From DATGMP01 sp035293565 (lineage in GTDB: Bacteria; Pseudomonadota; Alphaproteobacteria; BOG-932; Roseiterribacteraceae), in the NCBI GenBank assembly GCA_035293565.1, contig DATGMP010000103.1:1-18339 (forward strand): 18,339 bases of DNA. The letters run 5' to 3'. Positions 1-7,561 of the stretch are shown here, piece after piece. Every line of letters starts with the position of its first letter. The first letter of the stretch is position 1. The translations under genes and the position numbers were made by a program. The notes under the pieces are model-generated. The model did not search any database, was not told the origin of the DNA, and was given only the letters and a program-made list of their open reading frames with translations.

Positions 1-1362
1 GCGCAGCACATGATGGCCGCGACGCGCGACCTTCTCCGTCAGGATCGAGCGCTTGAGCAGCAGCACCGTGGTGGCGTGCGCCGCGGCGCAGCCGATGGCG
101 AGCGGCAGCAAGGCGCCCACATTGTGCGTGAGCTCGAGCGCGAAGACGATCCCGGTCAGCGGCGAGCGCATGGTGCCGCCCATCATCGCCGCCATGCCGA
201 TCAGCGCCCAGCTTCCTACATCGCCCACCGGCATGAAGCCGCCGGCCAGCGCGCCCAGCGCGCCCCCCATGATCAGAAGCGGCGCCAGCACGCCGCCCGA
301 TGTGCCCGATCCCAGCGCAATCGCCCAGATGACCGCTTTCACCGCGACCAAACGGATGGCATCGGGCGATTGCATCCGGCCGTCGAGCAATGCCGCGATA
401 TTGTCATAGCCGACGCCCAGCGCGTGCGGCTCGACCATGCCTCCCAGACCGATCACGACACCGCCGAACAGCGGCCACCACATCCAGTGAATCGGCAGTC
501 GCTGGAAGAAATCTTCGGCGGCATACACCATGGCGGTCAGCAGGCCGGAAGCGAGGCCGGCCGCGATGCCGAGCCCCAAACACAGCAGCAGGCCCAAAGG
601 CGGCAGCGCCGCGCTTTGCGCCATCGGGAAGAGCGCGTCGGCGCCCTGCGACCAGAATCGCCAGCCCGCCGCAACCACGGAAGCGACGGCCACCGGCAGG
701 AAGCTGCGCGGCTTCCATTCGAAGAGCAGCAGCTCGACCGCCAGCAGCATGGCGGCGACCGGCGTGCCGAAGGTCGCGGTCATGCCGGCCGCGGCACCCG
801 CGACCAGCAGCGTCTTCCGCTCGGCATTGGAGAGATCGAAAAGTTGGGCGAAGAGCGATCCGATCGCGCCGCCGGTCATGATGATCGGACCTTCGGCGCC
901 GAACGGCCCGCCGGTGCCGATGGAAATAGCCGAGGAGAGCGGCTTCAGCACCGCGACCTTGGGCTGGATGCGGCTCCGCCCGATCAGGATCGCTTCCATC
1001 GCCTCGGGAATGCCGTGCCCGCGGATCTTCTCCGAGCCGAAGCGCGCCATCAGCCCGATGATGAGGCATCCGGCCATCGGCACCAGAACCGCGTACCAGC
1101 CGAGCCTATTGTCGGCGATCGCCACATGCGCCGCGCTCAGCCTGCCGAAATAGGCGAGGTTGGTGGCGAGGTCGATCAGACGCAGCAATACCCACGCGGC
1201 GGCCGCGCCGGCGGTGCCGATAAAAGCGGCCATCGCCACCAGAATCAGGACCCGCCGGTCCGCTGTGAAATCACGCAGCTCTTCGGGATCGCGGGTGGTT
1301 ATGGCGTTATGGCTCCGGTCGGCGCGGTCGGGCTCGACGCGCTGCAGCAAAAAACTGTCCAT
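1..1362 (-). CDS. ClC-family chloride channel/antiporter (partial, C-terminus beyond window)
   Basis: This is an integral membrane protein of the ClC family, which moves chloride across the inner membrane, often in exchange for protons. The 454 residues visible show the family's selectivity-filter motifs in variant form: GHGIPE at about 115-120 (usually GSGIP), GAEGP at about 155-159 (usually GREGP) and, further on, GTSGGVLAP in place of the GxFxP motif. The external gating glutamate (about E157) is kept. A glutamate in the segment VYAAEDFFQRL may be the internal proton glutamate, which would favour an antiporter. An in-frame TGA lies three codons upstream of the ATG at 1362, so no earlier start is possible. 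There is no strong Shine-Dalgarno sequence. The gene stands apart from its neighbour by about 120 bases and no partner gene is visible. The C-terminus, including any CBS domains, lies beyond position 1. Confidence 0.93.
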   Translation of the reverse strand, partial: MDSFLLQRVEPDRADRSHNAITTRDPEELRDFTADRRVLILVAMAAFIGTAGAAAAWVLLRLIDLATNLAYFGRLSAAHVAIADNRLGWYAVLVPMAGCLIIGLMARFGSEKIRGHGIPEAMEAILIGRSRIQPKVAVLKPLSSAISIGTGGPFGAEGPIIMTGGAIGSLFAQLFDLSNAERKTLLVAGAAAGMTATFGTPVAAMLLAVELLLFEWKPRSFLPVAVASVVAAGWRFWSQGADALFPMAQSAALPPLGLLLCLGLGIAAGLASGLLTAMVYAAEDFFQRLPIHWMWWPLFGGVVIGLGGMVEPHALGVGYDNIAALLDGRMQSPDAIRLVAVKAVIWAIALGSGTSGGVLAPLLIMGGALGALAGGFMPVGDVGSWALIGMAAMMGGTMRSPLTGIVFALELTHNVGALLPLAIGCAAAHATTVLLLKRSILTEKVARRGHHVLR

Positions 1363-1483
1363 GGAAACTCAACGGCTTGGCTAAAAGGGGCCCTGGCGCG
1401 ACCTCCCTATATCGCACCGCGACATTTAACAAGCCGTGTAAACCAATAGTGCCCGCGACCGCTTGCCGCCGTCGAATCGCATC

Positions 1484-1984
1484 CTACTGCGTGAGAACGG
1501 TCTCCATCTCGCGGAGCCATCGCGTGGTCGAGAGCTCGTCCTGGTGGAAGAGCCTCAGCATTTCGCGGCTCTCGATGTCCTCGGTGATCCGGCCCGCGAG
1601 CGTTCCGATCTCGGCGAAGAAGGGTTCAGGGTCGCCGATGATCTCATGGTTGAACCGGACGAGCTTCTCGCGATCGGATATGCCGGGATCGGCGAAATAG
1701 CCGCGAATTTCGGCGCTGCGGGTATTGTCCAGAGTCGCCTTTTTCTCGGCGCCGAGCTCGCCCATGCGCTTGTCGAAGATTCGCGCATGATAGCTCTCGC
1801 GCTCGGCGATCATCGCAAGCCCGCCATGCAGCAGCGGCGTCGTGCAGACCTTGGCCCAGTCGGAGAACAGCGCCCCGCCCGCCGCCTCGGCCACCCGGTA
1901 CATATCGATCATGCCGACCACAGCGTCGCGCTCGGCCGCATACGCCTTGCCGCACGCCACGAACTCTTCCGCGCCCTTCCCCAT
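1484..1984 (-). CDS. Small helical protein, possibly ferritin-like
   Basis: I do not recognise this 166-residue protein with certainty. It is almost entirely predicted helix and carries acidic/histidine patterns spaced like a ferritin-like di-iron protein: AERD near the N-terminus, AERESYHARIF (glutamate and Tyr-His one helical turn apart) in the middle, and an HQDE motif near the C-terminus. The pattern is suggestive only; the ligands are not in a textbook ExxH arrangement. The ATG at 1984 is chosen because GGGGAGG lies just upstream at good spacing. The start is 14 bases past the stop of the upstream ene-reductase gene, so the two are probably cotranscribed. A redox or oxidative-stress role would fit that neighbour, but this is inference. 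It has no signal peptide or membrane segment. Confidence 0.75.
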   Translation of the reverse strand: MGKGAEEFVACGKAYAAERDAVVGMIDMYRVAEAAGGALFSDWAKVCTTPLLHGGLAMIAERESYHARIFDKRMGELGAEKKATLDNTRSAEIRGYFADPGISDREKLVRFNHEIIGDPEPFFAEIGTLAGRITEDIESREMLRLFHQDELSTTRWLREMETVLTQ

Positions 1985-1998
1985 CGTCGCCTCCCCGA

Positions 1999-4116
1999 TC
2001 AGATGCCGACCGCGATCTCGGCCGCGCTGCGCATCGCGCCTTCGATATAGCCTACGCCGTTCGCGTCGCCGGCGACATGCACCTTGAATCCGGCCTCCGT
2101 CAGCGTATCGGCGAGGCTCGTGTCGCCTTTGGCGCCCTTGGCGACGATCACCTGGTCGGCGTCGGCCTTGTGCTGTACGCCGGCAGCGTCGCGCCAGGAG
2201 ACATTGCCGTCGCCGATCGCGATCGCGGCCGCTGCCGGATGCAGCGCCACGCCCAGCTCCTTCAGCTCCGGCAGCATACGCAGACGGCGGACGAGCTGCA
2301 GGCCGGCGCCGAATTTGGGCGCCTCGTCCACCACCGTCACCTTGCGCCCGCGATGGGCGAGGAATTCGGCTAGCTCCAGCCCCACCAGCTCGCCGCCGAT
2401 GACGACGATCTCGTCCCCGAAGGGCATCCAGGCCTTGGTCGCTTCGCGGATCAACTCCGGACTTTTGGTGACGCCGGTGAGCGCGCCGGCCTTCGACGCC
2501 ATGCGGCTGGTCCAAGACACCTTGCCCTTCAGCGACGGCAGATCGTCGCCCAGCACCATCGCGCGCATCTCGTCGCCCGAGAAGACGTTCTTGCGATCCG
2601 ATCCGGGGATCGGCGGCATGGTGCGAATGGCGCCCGTCGCCACGACGACCTCGTCGGGCGCCAGCGACCGCAGCAGCTCGACCGTGGCCTTCGTCTCCAG
2701 CCGCACCTCGACCTTGGACGCCGCGATCTGGCGCTTCAGCCAGTTCAGGATGCGCTCGTTCGGCTCATAGGCGATCGACGCGAATTGCAGCGTGCCGCCG
2801 AGCCGATCGGACTGTTCGAGAAGCGTGACCTTGTATCCTTTCGCCGACAGGCGCCGCGCCGATTCCATGCCGCCGGGCCCGCCGCCGATGACGACCACCT
2901 TCTTCGGCGTCGCCGCCGGCCGGATTTGCAGCTCGTTCTCGTCTGCGGTCTCGGGATTGACCGCGCATTTGACCGATTTGGCGAAATAAATCTGGCTGAT
3001 GCAGGTGTAGCAATAGATGCAGGGCAGTATGTCCTCGGGCCGCTGCTCGGCGATCTTCCGCGGCAGATGCGGATCGGCCAGCATCTTGCGGCCCATATAA
3101 AGCATGTCGAACTTGCCGTCGCCGATATGGCGCTCAGCCATCTCCGGCTCGATGCGGCCGGAGCAGAAGACGGGGATATTCACCGCCGCCTTGATCGCCG
3201 CCGCATTGCCGACATTGAGGCCGGGCACCTGCGGCGTGTGCGAGCCGGAATGAAGAATGCCGTTGGCGGAATTGTGATAGGCGGTTGTGACGATCGCGTG
3301 CGCCCCCGCGTTTTCGGCCAGCTTGGCATTGCGGATCGCGTCCTCGATCGTGATCCCCGGCTTGCGGCCATGCTCGACGCCGTCGAGCTTCACCCACACC
3401 GCGACCGCCGGCCCCGCCGCCTCGCGCACCGCGCCGATGATTTCGAGCAGAAGGCGCGCGCGGTTCTCGGGCGTGCCGCCATATTCGTCCTCGCGCCGGT
3501 TGGTGAAGGGCGACAGGAAGGACTGGATCAGATAGCCGTGGCCGGCATGGATCTCGAGACCGTCGATGCCGGCCTCGCGCGCCCGTCGCGCCGCCGCGGC
3601 GAACCAGGTGACGAGCTGCTCGATATCGGCCTTGTCCATGACCTTGAGCTGGACGCCGCCCTTGGGCACCAGCGCCTGCGATGCTTCCTCCGGCAGGAAG
3701 CCGTCCATGAAGTCGCCCTCTTCCGCGGGCGGCACGGAGGGGCACCAGAGCGGCCGGCCTTCCATCATGTCGATGGTCGAGACGAGGCCGCCATGATGGA
3801 TCTGGGCCGCGATCTTCGCGCCGTGCTCATGCACCGCATCGGCGACGCGCCTCAGTCCGGGAATGTATTTGTCGTCGGAGATGGCGATCTGGCGGAGCTG
3901 GTTGCCGCCGACCGGGAAGGCGACGCCGGTGACGCCCATCGTCACCAGCCCCACGCCGCCGCGCGCCTGCTCGCGGTGATAGGCCAGAATGCGGTCGCCG
4001 CAGCTGCCGTCCTCTTCCGCCAGGCTGACGCCCATGGCGGTGACGCCCATACGGTTCTTCACCTCCATCGGTCCGATGCGGAGCGGCTGGAGCAGATTGG
4101 TGAATTTGGCGGCCAT
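1999..4116 (-). CDS. 2,4-dienoyl-CoA reductase-type NADH:flavin oxidoreductase (OYE barrel + FAD/NAD domains)
   Basis: A 705-residue cytoplasmic flavo-iron-sulfur enzyme of the FadH / trimethylamine dehydrogenase / enoate reductase family. Electrons pass from NAD(P)H through FAD and a 4Fe-4S cluster to FMN, which reduces a conjugated double bond in the substrate. Residues 1-350 form the FMN-binding old-yellow-enzyme barrel, including AQIHHGG (about 104-110) and the signature HAGHGYLIQSFLSP (190-203). Four cysteines for the cluster lie at 366, 369, 372 and 384 (C-x2-C-x2-C-x11-C). This is closer to the trimethylamine-dehydrogenase spacing than to the C-x2-C-x3-C usual in FadH. The FAD dinucleotide fold is GGGPGG at 411-416 and a second nucleotide fold is at 571-598, ending VTVVD, where the acidic residue hints at NADH. 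The true substrate is unknown. The gene lies between marR and the small ferritin-like gene. Confidence 0.93.
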   Translation of the reverse strand: MAAKFTNLLQPLRIGPMEVKNRMGVTAMGVSLAEEDGSCGDRILAYHREQARGGVGLVTMGVTGVAFPVGGNQLRQIAISDDKYIPGLRRVADAVHEHGAKIAAQIHHGGLVSTIDMMEGRPLWCPSVPPAEEGDFMDGFLPEEASQALVPKGGVQLKVMDKADIEQLVTWFAAAARRAREAGIDGLEIHAGHGYLIQSFLSPFTNRREDEYGGTPENRARLLLEIIGAVREAAGPAVAVWVKLDGVEHGRKPGITIEDAIRNAKLAENAGAHAIVTTAYHNSANGILHSGSHTPQVPGLNVGNAAAIKAAVNIPVFCSGRIEPEMAERHIGDGKFDMLYMGRKMLADPHLPRKIAEQRPEDILPCIYCYTCISQIYFAKSVKCAVNPETADENELQIRPAATPKKVVVIGGGPGGMESARRLSAKGYKVTLLEQSDRLGGTLQFASIAYEPNERILNWLKRQIAASKVEVRLETKATVELLRSLAPDEVVVATGAIRTMPPIPGSDRKNVFSGDEMRAMVLGDDLPSLKGKVSWTSRMASKAGALTGVTKSPELIREATKAWMPFGDEIVVIGGELVGLELAEFLAHRGRKVTVVDEAPKFGAGLQLVRRLRMLPELKELGVALHPAAAAIAIGDGNVSWRDAAGVQHKADADQVIVAKGAKGDTSLADTLTEAGFKVHVAGDANGVGYIEGAMRSAAEIAVGI

Positions 4117-4120
4117 GGCG

Positions 4121-4151
4121 AGCTTCCCACTTATCGTCCGATAGGGAAGCT
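4121..4151 (-). promoter_or_regulatory. Inverted repeat overlapping the ribosome binding site of the ene-reductase gene
   Basis: AGCTTCCC (4121-4128) and GGGAAGCT (4144-4151) are perfect 8-base inverted arms, and the space between them contains a second inverted pair, TATCG/CGATA (4132-4143). Read on the minus strand, the 3' arm GGGAAGCT is also the only purine-rich Shine-Dalgarno candidate before the ATG at 4116. Folding in mRNA would therefore hide the ribosome binding site; alternatively the DNA may be a repressor operator. The sequence shows the repeat, while either role is inference. Confidence 0.5.
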
Positions 4152-4186
4152 TTAGACGCGGAACCTATGCGGGTCCAGACTCAGCC

Positions 4187-4636
4187 CTATTCCGACAAGG
4201 CCATCAAGTCGGCCCTGAGGGTTCCGGGGTCACCGGACGGCAGATCCTTAGCAATCGCGGCATGCGTGCGCTTCCAGATCGGCACGGCTTTCGCGAGCAG
4301 CGCCTTGCCCGCCGGGGTCAGCTTGAGCAAGCGTCCGCGGCGGTCGGCGGGATCGGGGCTCACGGTCAACAGGCCACGCCGCTCCAAGGGCTTCAGCGCG
4401 GCCGTAAGGGTGGTCCGATCCATGCCGAGCAGCGAAGCGACTGGCCCCATCCCCGGCGGCTCGGGCCGGTTCAGGGACATCATCAGCGAGAACTGCCCGT
4501 TGGTCAGATCGAGCGGCCTCAGCGCCTCGTCGAAGCGGCGGGCCAACGCGCGCGCCGCCCGCTGCAGATGAAGGCAGAGGCAGGTGTCGCGCACCAGCAG
4601 CGTCGTCGAAAACGGGACCTCGGACTCGGTTGACAT
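4187..4636 (-). CDS. MarR-family transcriptional regulator
   Basis: A 149-residue winged-helix repressor of the MarR family, which binds short palindromic DNA as a dimer. The helix-turn-helix reads MGPVASLLGMDRTTLTAALK, followed by the LERRGLL turn and the wing around PADRRGRLLKLT. Two cysteines, C19 and C21 (DTCLCLHLQRAARAL), sit in the N-terminal helix region, where OhrR-type members carry a redox-sensing cysteine, so thiol sensing is possible but unproven. Start choice: the ORF opens at a TTG (4672), but that codon lies inside the promoter. ATGs are at 4645 and 4636, neither with a Shine-Dalgarno sequence. The -10 box predicts a transcript start near 4637, so the ATG at 4636 would be nearly leaderless. 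It is divergent from the DUF899 gene and 70 bases upstream of the ene-reductase, so it probably controls one or both. Confidence 0.92.
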   Translation of the reverse strand: MSTESEVPFSTTLLVRDTCLCLHLQRAARALARRFDEALRPLDLTNGQFSLMMSLNRPEPPGMGPVASLLGMDRTTLTAALKPLERRGLLTVSPDPADRRGRLLKLTPAGKALLAKAVPIWKRTHAAIAKDLPSGDPGTLRADLMALSE

Positions 4637-4659
4637 CGCCGTCATTATGTTGATATCAA
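4630..4659 (+). promoter_or_regulatory. Putative sigma-70 promoter for the DUF899-DUF1993 pair
   Basis: TTGACA at 4630-4635 is followed after 18 bases by TATCAA at 4654-4659 (four of six matches to TATAAT). Transcription would start near 4666, giving a leader of about 24 bases that contains GGAG at 4680-4683 before the ATG at 4690. The -35 is a full match and the -10 is weak. The -10 overlaps the palindrome at 4650-4659. Confidence 0.45.
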
Positions 4660-4672
4660 GCTTTCCTGTCAA
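4644..4672 (-). promoter_or_regulatory. Sigma-70 promoter for marR
   Basis: On the minus strand TTGACA (4672 to 4667) is separated by exactly 17 bases from CATAAT (4649 to 4644), a strong match to the consensus promoter. The predicted transcript start is near 4637, one base before the ATG at 4636. The spacer contains the palindrome TTGATATCAA, so a bound repressor would block RNA polymerase directly. Confidence 0.65.
4650..4659. promoter_or_regulatory. Putative MarR operator (perfect palindrome)
   Basis: TTGATATCAA is a perfect 10-base palindrome of the size and composition typical of MarR-family sites. It lies within the spacer of the marR promoter and over the -10 box of the opposing promoter, between marR and the DUF899 gene. 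One bound dimer could shut both directions. Binding by this particular MarR is inference from position. Confidence 0.6.
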
Positions 4673-4689
4673 CCTATCCGGAGACGATC

Positions 4690-5439
4690 ATGATCCACAC
4701 CGTCCCCTCCCCAGCGGAGCATCCCGTCGTATCGCGCGAAGAATGGCTCGAGGCGCGCAAGGCGCTGCTCGCGAAGGAGAAGGAGGAGACGCGGCTGCGC
4801 GACGAGATCAACGGCATGCGGCTCGCGCTCCCTTGGGTCAAGATCGAGAAGAACTACGTTTTCGACACGCCGAACGGCCGCCGGAGCCTGGCCGATCTGT
4901 TCGACGGACGCAGCCAGCTGATCATCTATCATTTCATGCTGGGGCCGGATTGGGAGGCAGGCTGCGACGGATGCTCGTTCCTCGCCGACCATATCGATGG
5001 CGCGCTGCCGCATCTCAACAATCACGACGTCACGATGACCGCCGTCTCGCGGGCGCCGCTCGCGAAAATCGCCGCTTACAAGAGCCGCATGAGCTGGCGC
5101 TTTCCCTGGGTGTCTTCCCATGGCAGCGATTTCAATTTCGACTTCAACGTCTCCTTCGACAAGGAGCATCTGAAGGGCGAGCCCTTTTATAATTTCCGCT
5201 CGGCGGCCGGCCTCACAGAGGAAGAGCTGCCGGGTCTCTCCGCCTTTTACAAGAATGAGGCGGGCGAGGTCTTCCATACCTATTCGAGCTACGCGCGCGG
5301 ACCCGAGGAGCTGATCGGCGCGCTGATGATTCTCGACCGCGCGCCTCTGGGCCGCAACGAAACGACGATCATGAATTGGGTGCGCCGGCACGACGAGTAC
5401 GAAGCCAAGCCGGCTGCCTCCTGCTGTCACGCCGCTTAA
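4690..5439 (+). CDS. DUF899 family thioredoxin-like protein
   Basis: A 249-residue protein matching the DUF899 family, which has a thioredoxin-like fold and no firmly established reaction. Visible hallmarks are the N-terminal helical segment (VSREEWLEARKALLAKEKE), the GCDGCSFLADHIDG motif with C92 and C95 in a CxxC arrangement as in redox-active thioredoxin folds, the segment FDFNVSFDKE, and the C-terminal RHDEY (233-237). Two adjacent cysteines (C245, C246) sit four residues from the C-terminus. GGAG lies six bases before the ATG. The gene heads a two-gene unit with DUF1993 and is divergent from marR, whose operator overlaps its promoter. A thiol-redox or detoxification role under MarR control is plausible inference. 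Confidence 0.92.
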   Translation: MIHTVPSPAEHPVVSREEWLEARKALLAKEKEETRLRDEINGMRLALPWVKIEKNYVFDTPNGRRSLADLFDGRSQLIIYHFMLGPDWEAGCDGCSFLADHIDGALPHLNNHDVTMTAVSRAPLAKIAAYKSRMSWRFPWVSSHGSDFNFDFNVSFDKEHLKGEPFYNFRSAAGLTEEELPGLSAFYKNEAGEVFHTYSSYARGPEELIGALMILDRAPLGRNETTIMNWVRRHDEYEAKPAASCCHAA

Positions 5440-5455
5440 TCGAGGAGCTTAGATC

Positions 5456-5998
5456 ATGAGTGTTTCGCTTTATTCCATTACCGTCGAGACGTTCGCGTCG
5501 CGGCTGGGCACGCTGTCCCAGCTGCTCGACAAGGCTGCCGCCCATGCGCGCGAGAAGAATCTCGATCCTGCGACGCTCGTGAACGCGCGGCTCGCGCCCG
5601 ACATGTTCACGTTGGCCCGGCAGGTGCAGATCGCCTGCGATCAAGCGAAATTCGCGGCGGCGCGGCTCACCGGCCGCGAGCCGCCGCGCGTCGAGGACAA
5701 TGAGACGACGATCGAGGAGCTGAAGGCCCGCATCGCCAAGACTCTCGATTATCTGAAGACCGCGCCGCAAAGCGCCTTCGCCGGCGCCGATGAGCGGAAG
5801 ATCTCGTTCCCGCTACCGGGCGACCTCTCGGTGGAGATGACCGGCGCGCAATATGCGCAGGACTGGATCGTCCCGCAGTTCTACTTCCATATGGTCACGG
5901 CCTACGACATCCTGCGTCATCTGGGCGTGCAGATCGGCAAGATCGACTTCATGGCGCATGCGGGCTACGCGATCAGGCCTCGCCCGGCGGCGGCCTGA
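5456..5998 (+). CDS. DUF1993 family protein (DinB-like helical bundle)
   Basis: A 180-residue protein that matches the DUF1993 family. It begins with the characteristic SLYSITVETFASRLGTLSQLL helix and ends with the conserved FYFHMVTAYDILRHLGVQIGKIDFM region. Members are thought to adopt a four-helix bundle related to DinB; no biochemical function is established. GAGGAG lies eight bases before the ATG and only 16 bases separate it from the DUF899 stop, so the pair is an operon. Its last 34 bases overlap the end of the convergent MFS gene. It has no signal peptide or membrane segment. Confidence 0.9.
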   Translation: MSVSLYSITVETFASRLGTLSQLLDKAAAHAREKNLDPATLVNARLAPDMFTLARQVQIACDQAKFAAARLTGREPPRVEDNETTIEELKARIAKTLDYLKTAPQSAFAGADERKISFPLPGDLSVEMTGAQYAQDWIVPQFYFHMVTAYDILRHLGVQIGKIDFMAHAGYAIRPRPAAA

Positions 5999-7368
5999 GT
6001 CTCGCCGGCCGAGGCGATCGGCGCCTCGTCGGCGCTGATCGCCTCCAGCGAGCGGCCGGTCGTGCGCGCGCCGAACAGCAACGCGATCACGGCCGTCAGC
6101 ACCCACGCGCCGGCGATGTAGACGAACACCGGCACGTATCCCAGGCGCGAGAAGATCGCCGCGACGATGAAGGGATTGGCGACGTTCGCCAGGCGCCCGA
6201 CGCCATAGGCGAGGCCGGTGCCGCTATTGCGCAGCTCGGTCGGAAATTGCTCGGGCGTGTAGGTGAAGGCCAGCGTGGCGAAGCTTTGCATCAGGGTTCC
6301 GGCGAGGAAGCCGAATCCGACGATCAGCGCCGGCACGAAGGAGAGCCCATAGAGCAGGCCGAACGCGCCGATCGCGAGCGCCACCGCCGCGATCGCATGC
6401 TTGCGCTCGACGCGATCGGCGACGAAGACCGCGATGAGCGCGCCCGGCACCGCGCCGACATTCATCAGCGTCAGGTAAGTGAGGCTTTTCACGATGGCGA
6501 TTCCGTGCTCGGCGAGCAAGGTGGGCGCCCACGACATGAAGCCGTAATAGCCGACCGTCTGGAAGAACCAGATGCCGCAAAGCGAAAGCGTGCGCTTGGC
6601 CTGGCCGGCTGCGAAAAGCGCGCTCCAGCGCGGCTTCGGCGCCGCCGTGGCGATCGCGATGACGGCGGGCTCCGGCAGGCCATGGCCGATCTCGCCTTCG
6701 ATCCGCGCCTCGATCCGGCCGATCACCTGTTCGGCCTCGGCCAGTCTTCCGTGCCGCGCCAGCCAGCGCGGCGACTCCTCGAGCCTTCGCGCGACCACCA
6801 GAAAGGGCAGCCCCAGAGCGCCCCACACGAAGATGCCGCGCCAACCGTCGGGCCCGAGCGGCACGACGAGCAGCGATACCCAGCTGGTCACCGGGATCGC
6901 GGCCATCGCGATCACCATCGCCCAGGACTGCCAGCGTCCGCGGGCGCGCGCCGGGTACATCTCCGCGATATAGGTCACGACGGCGACGGTCGCCGAGGAG
7001 ATGCCAATTCCCGTCAGGAAGCGCAGGGCGAGCAAGGTCGGCAGATCGTTTCCAAGGCCGTTCGCCAGCGAGAAGAGCGAGAAGACCGGCACGAAGACGA
7101 ACAGGCTGCGCTTGCGCCCGATGCGGTCGGACAGCGCGCCGCCGAACAGCGCCCCCAGGAACATGCCGAGGAAGCCCGCCGACGTGGCGAGCGCCACCTG
7201 ATGCATGGAAAGGTCCCACTGCCTGACCAGCACGGGCGCCGCGTAGGAGAAGGTGAAGATGTCGGAGAGGTCGAAGAAGAGCGGGATCGCCAGGATCCAC
7301 AGCATGCTTCTATGCCAGCCGGAAATCGGCAGCCGATCGATTCTGGCCGCAATATTCGTGTCGTTCAA
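5965..7368 (-). CDS. MFS transporter (sugar/metabolite porter type)
   Basis: A 467-residue inner-membrane carrier of the major facilitator superfamily with about twelve hydrophobic segments. The loop 2-3 signature DRIGRKRS is at about 81-88, the loop after TM4 carries EMYPARARGRWQS, and the second half has the matching EQFPTELRNSGTG segment, as in the sugar porter / aromatic acid / YdjK-like group. Acidic residues in the first membrane segment (FFDLSDIFTF) hint at proton coupling. The substrate cannot be read from the sequence. The ORF is open back to a GTG at 7395, but GGGGGAGG (7379-7386) lies between that codon and a TTG at 7368, so TTG is the likely start. The gene converges on DUF1993 with a 34-base overlap. 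It stands alone, with a repeat element about 70 bases upstream. Confidence 0.92.
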   Translation of the reverse strand: MNDTNIAARIDRLPISGWHRSMLWILAIPLFFDLSDIFTFSYAAPVLVRQWDLSMHQVALATSAGFLGMFLGALFGGALSDRIGRKRSLFVFVPVFSLFSLANGLGNDLPTLLALRFLTGIGISSATVAVVTYIAEMYPARARGRWQSWAMVIAMAAIPVTSWVSLLVVPLGPDGWRGIFVWGALGLPFLVVARRLEESPRWLARHGRLAEAEQVIGRIEARIEGEIGHGLPEPAVIAIATAAPKPRWSALFAAGQAKRTLSLCGIWFFQTVGYYGFMSWAPTLLAEHGIAIVKSLTYLTLMNVGAVPGALIAVFVADRVERKHAIAAVALAIGAFGLLYGLSFVPALIVGFGFLAGTLMQSFATLAFTYTPEQFPTELRNSGTGLAYGVGRLANVANPFIVAAIFSRLGYVPVFVYIAGAWVLTAVIALLFGARTTGRSLEAISADEAPIASAGETQAAAGRGLIA

Positions 7369-7378
7369 TTCGTGTGCG

Positions 7379-7386
7379 CCTCCCCC
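7379..7386 (-). promoter_or_regulatory. Ribosome binding site that fixes a TTG start for the MFS gene
   Basis: GGGGGAGG on the minus strand ends ten bases before the TTG at 7368. It lies downstream of the GTG at 7395, which has no Shine-Dalgarno sequence of its own, so the shorter protein is favoured. Confidence 0.6.
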
Positions 7387-7438
7387 TGCACGCACACTGT
7401 AGGATGGGCGGAGCGCCCGCGATACCCGCCCGCTCCCG

Positions 7439-7561
7439 TGACGTCATTCCCGCGAGGGCGGGACGCCAGATCTTTACGCGCGGCAGCGCGAAGAGGGCGG
7501 ATTTATGTCGCGGCAGACGCGGCTCTAGAACTGGATCCCCGTCTTCGCGGGAATGACGTCA
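7439..7561. repeat. MITE/REP-like element with terminal inverted repeats
   Basis: The ends of this 123-base stretch are 31-base inverted repeats with 26 matches (7439-7469 against 7531-7561). The outer 17 bases, TGACGTCATTCCCGCGA, are identical. No ORF inside resembles a transposase. No clear target duplication is visible. The core CGTCATTCCCGCG recurs at 13459-13471 in a collapsed hairpin. The right end supplies the stop codon of the small minus-strand ORF. The class (short non-autonomous mobile or extragenic palindromic element) is inferred from the structure. Confidence 0.75.

Noticed and set aside
10..1449. Long plus-strand open frame of 479 codons
   Set aside because: It is the shadow of the ClC gene: rich in Arg, Gln and His, with no domain, while the minus strand shows clear ClC motifs.
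2785..4155. 456-codon plus-strand frame opposite the ene-reductase
   Set aside because: Shadow frame with no recognisable motif; the minus-strand enzyme has cofactor motifs throughout.
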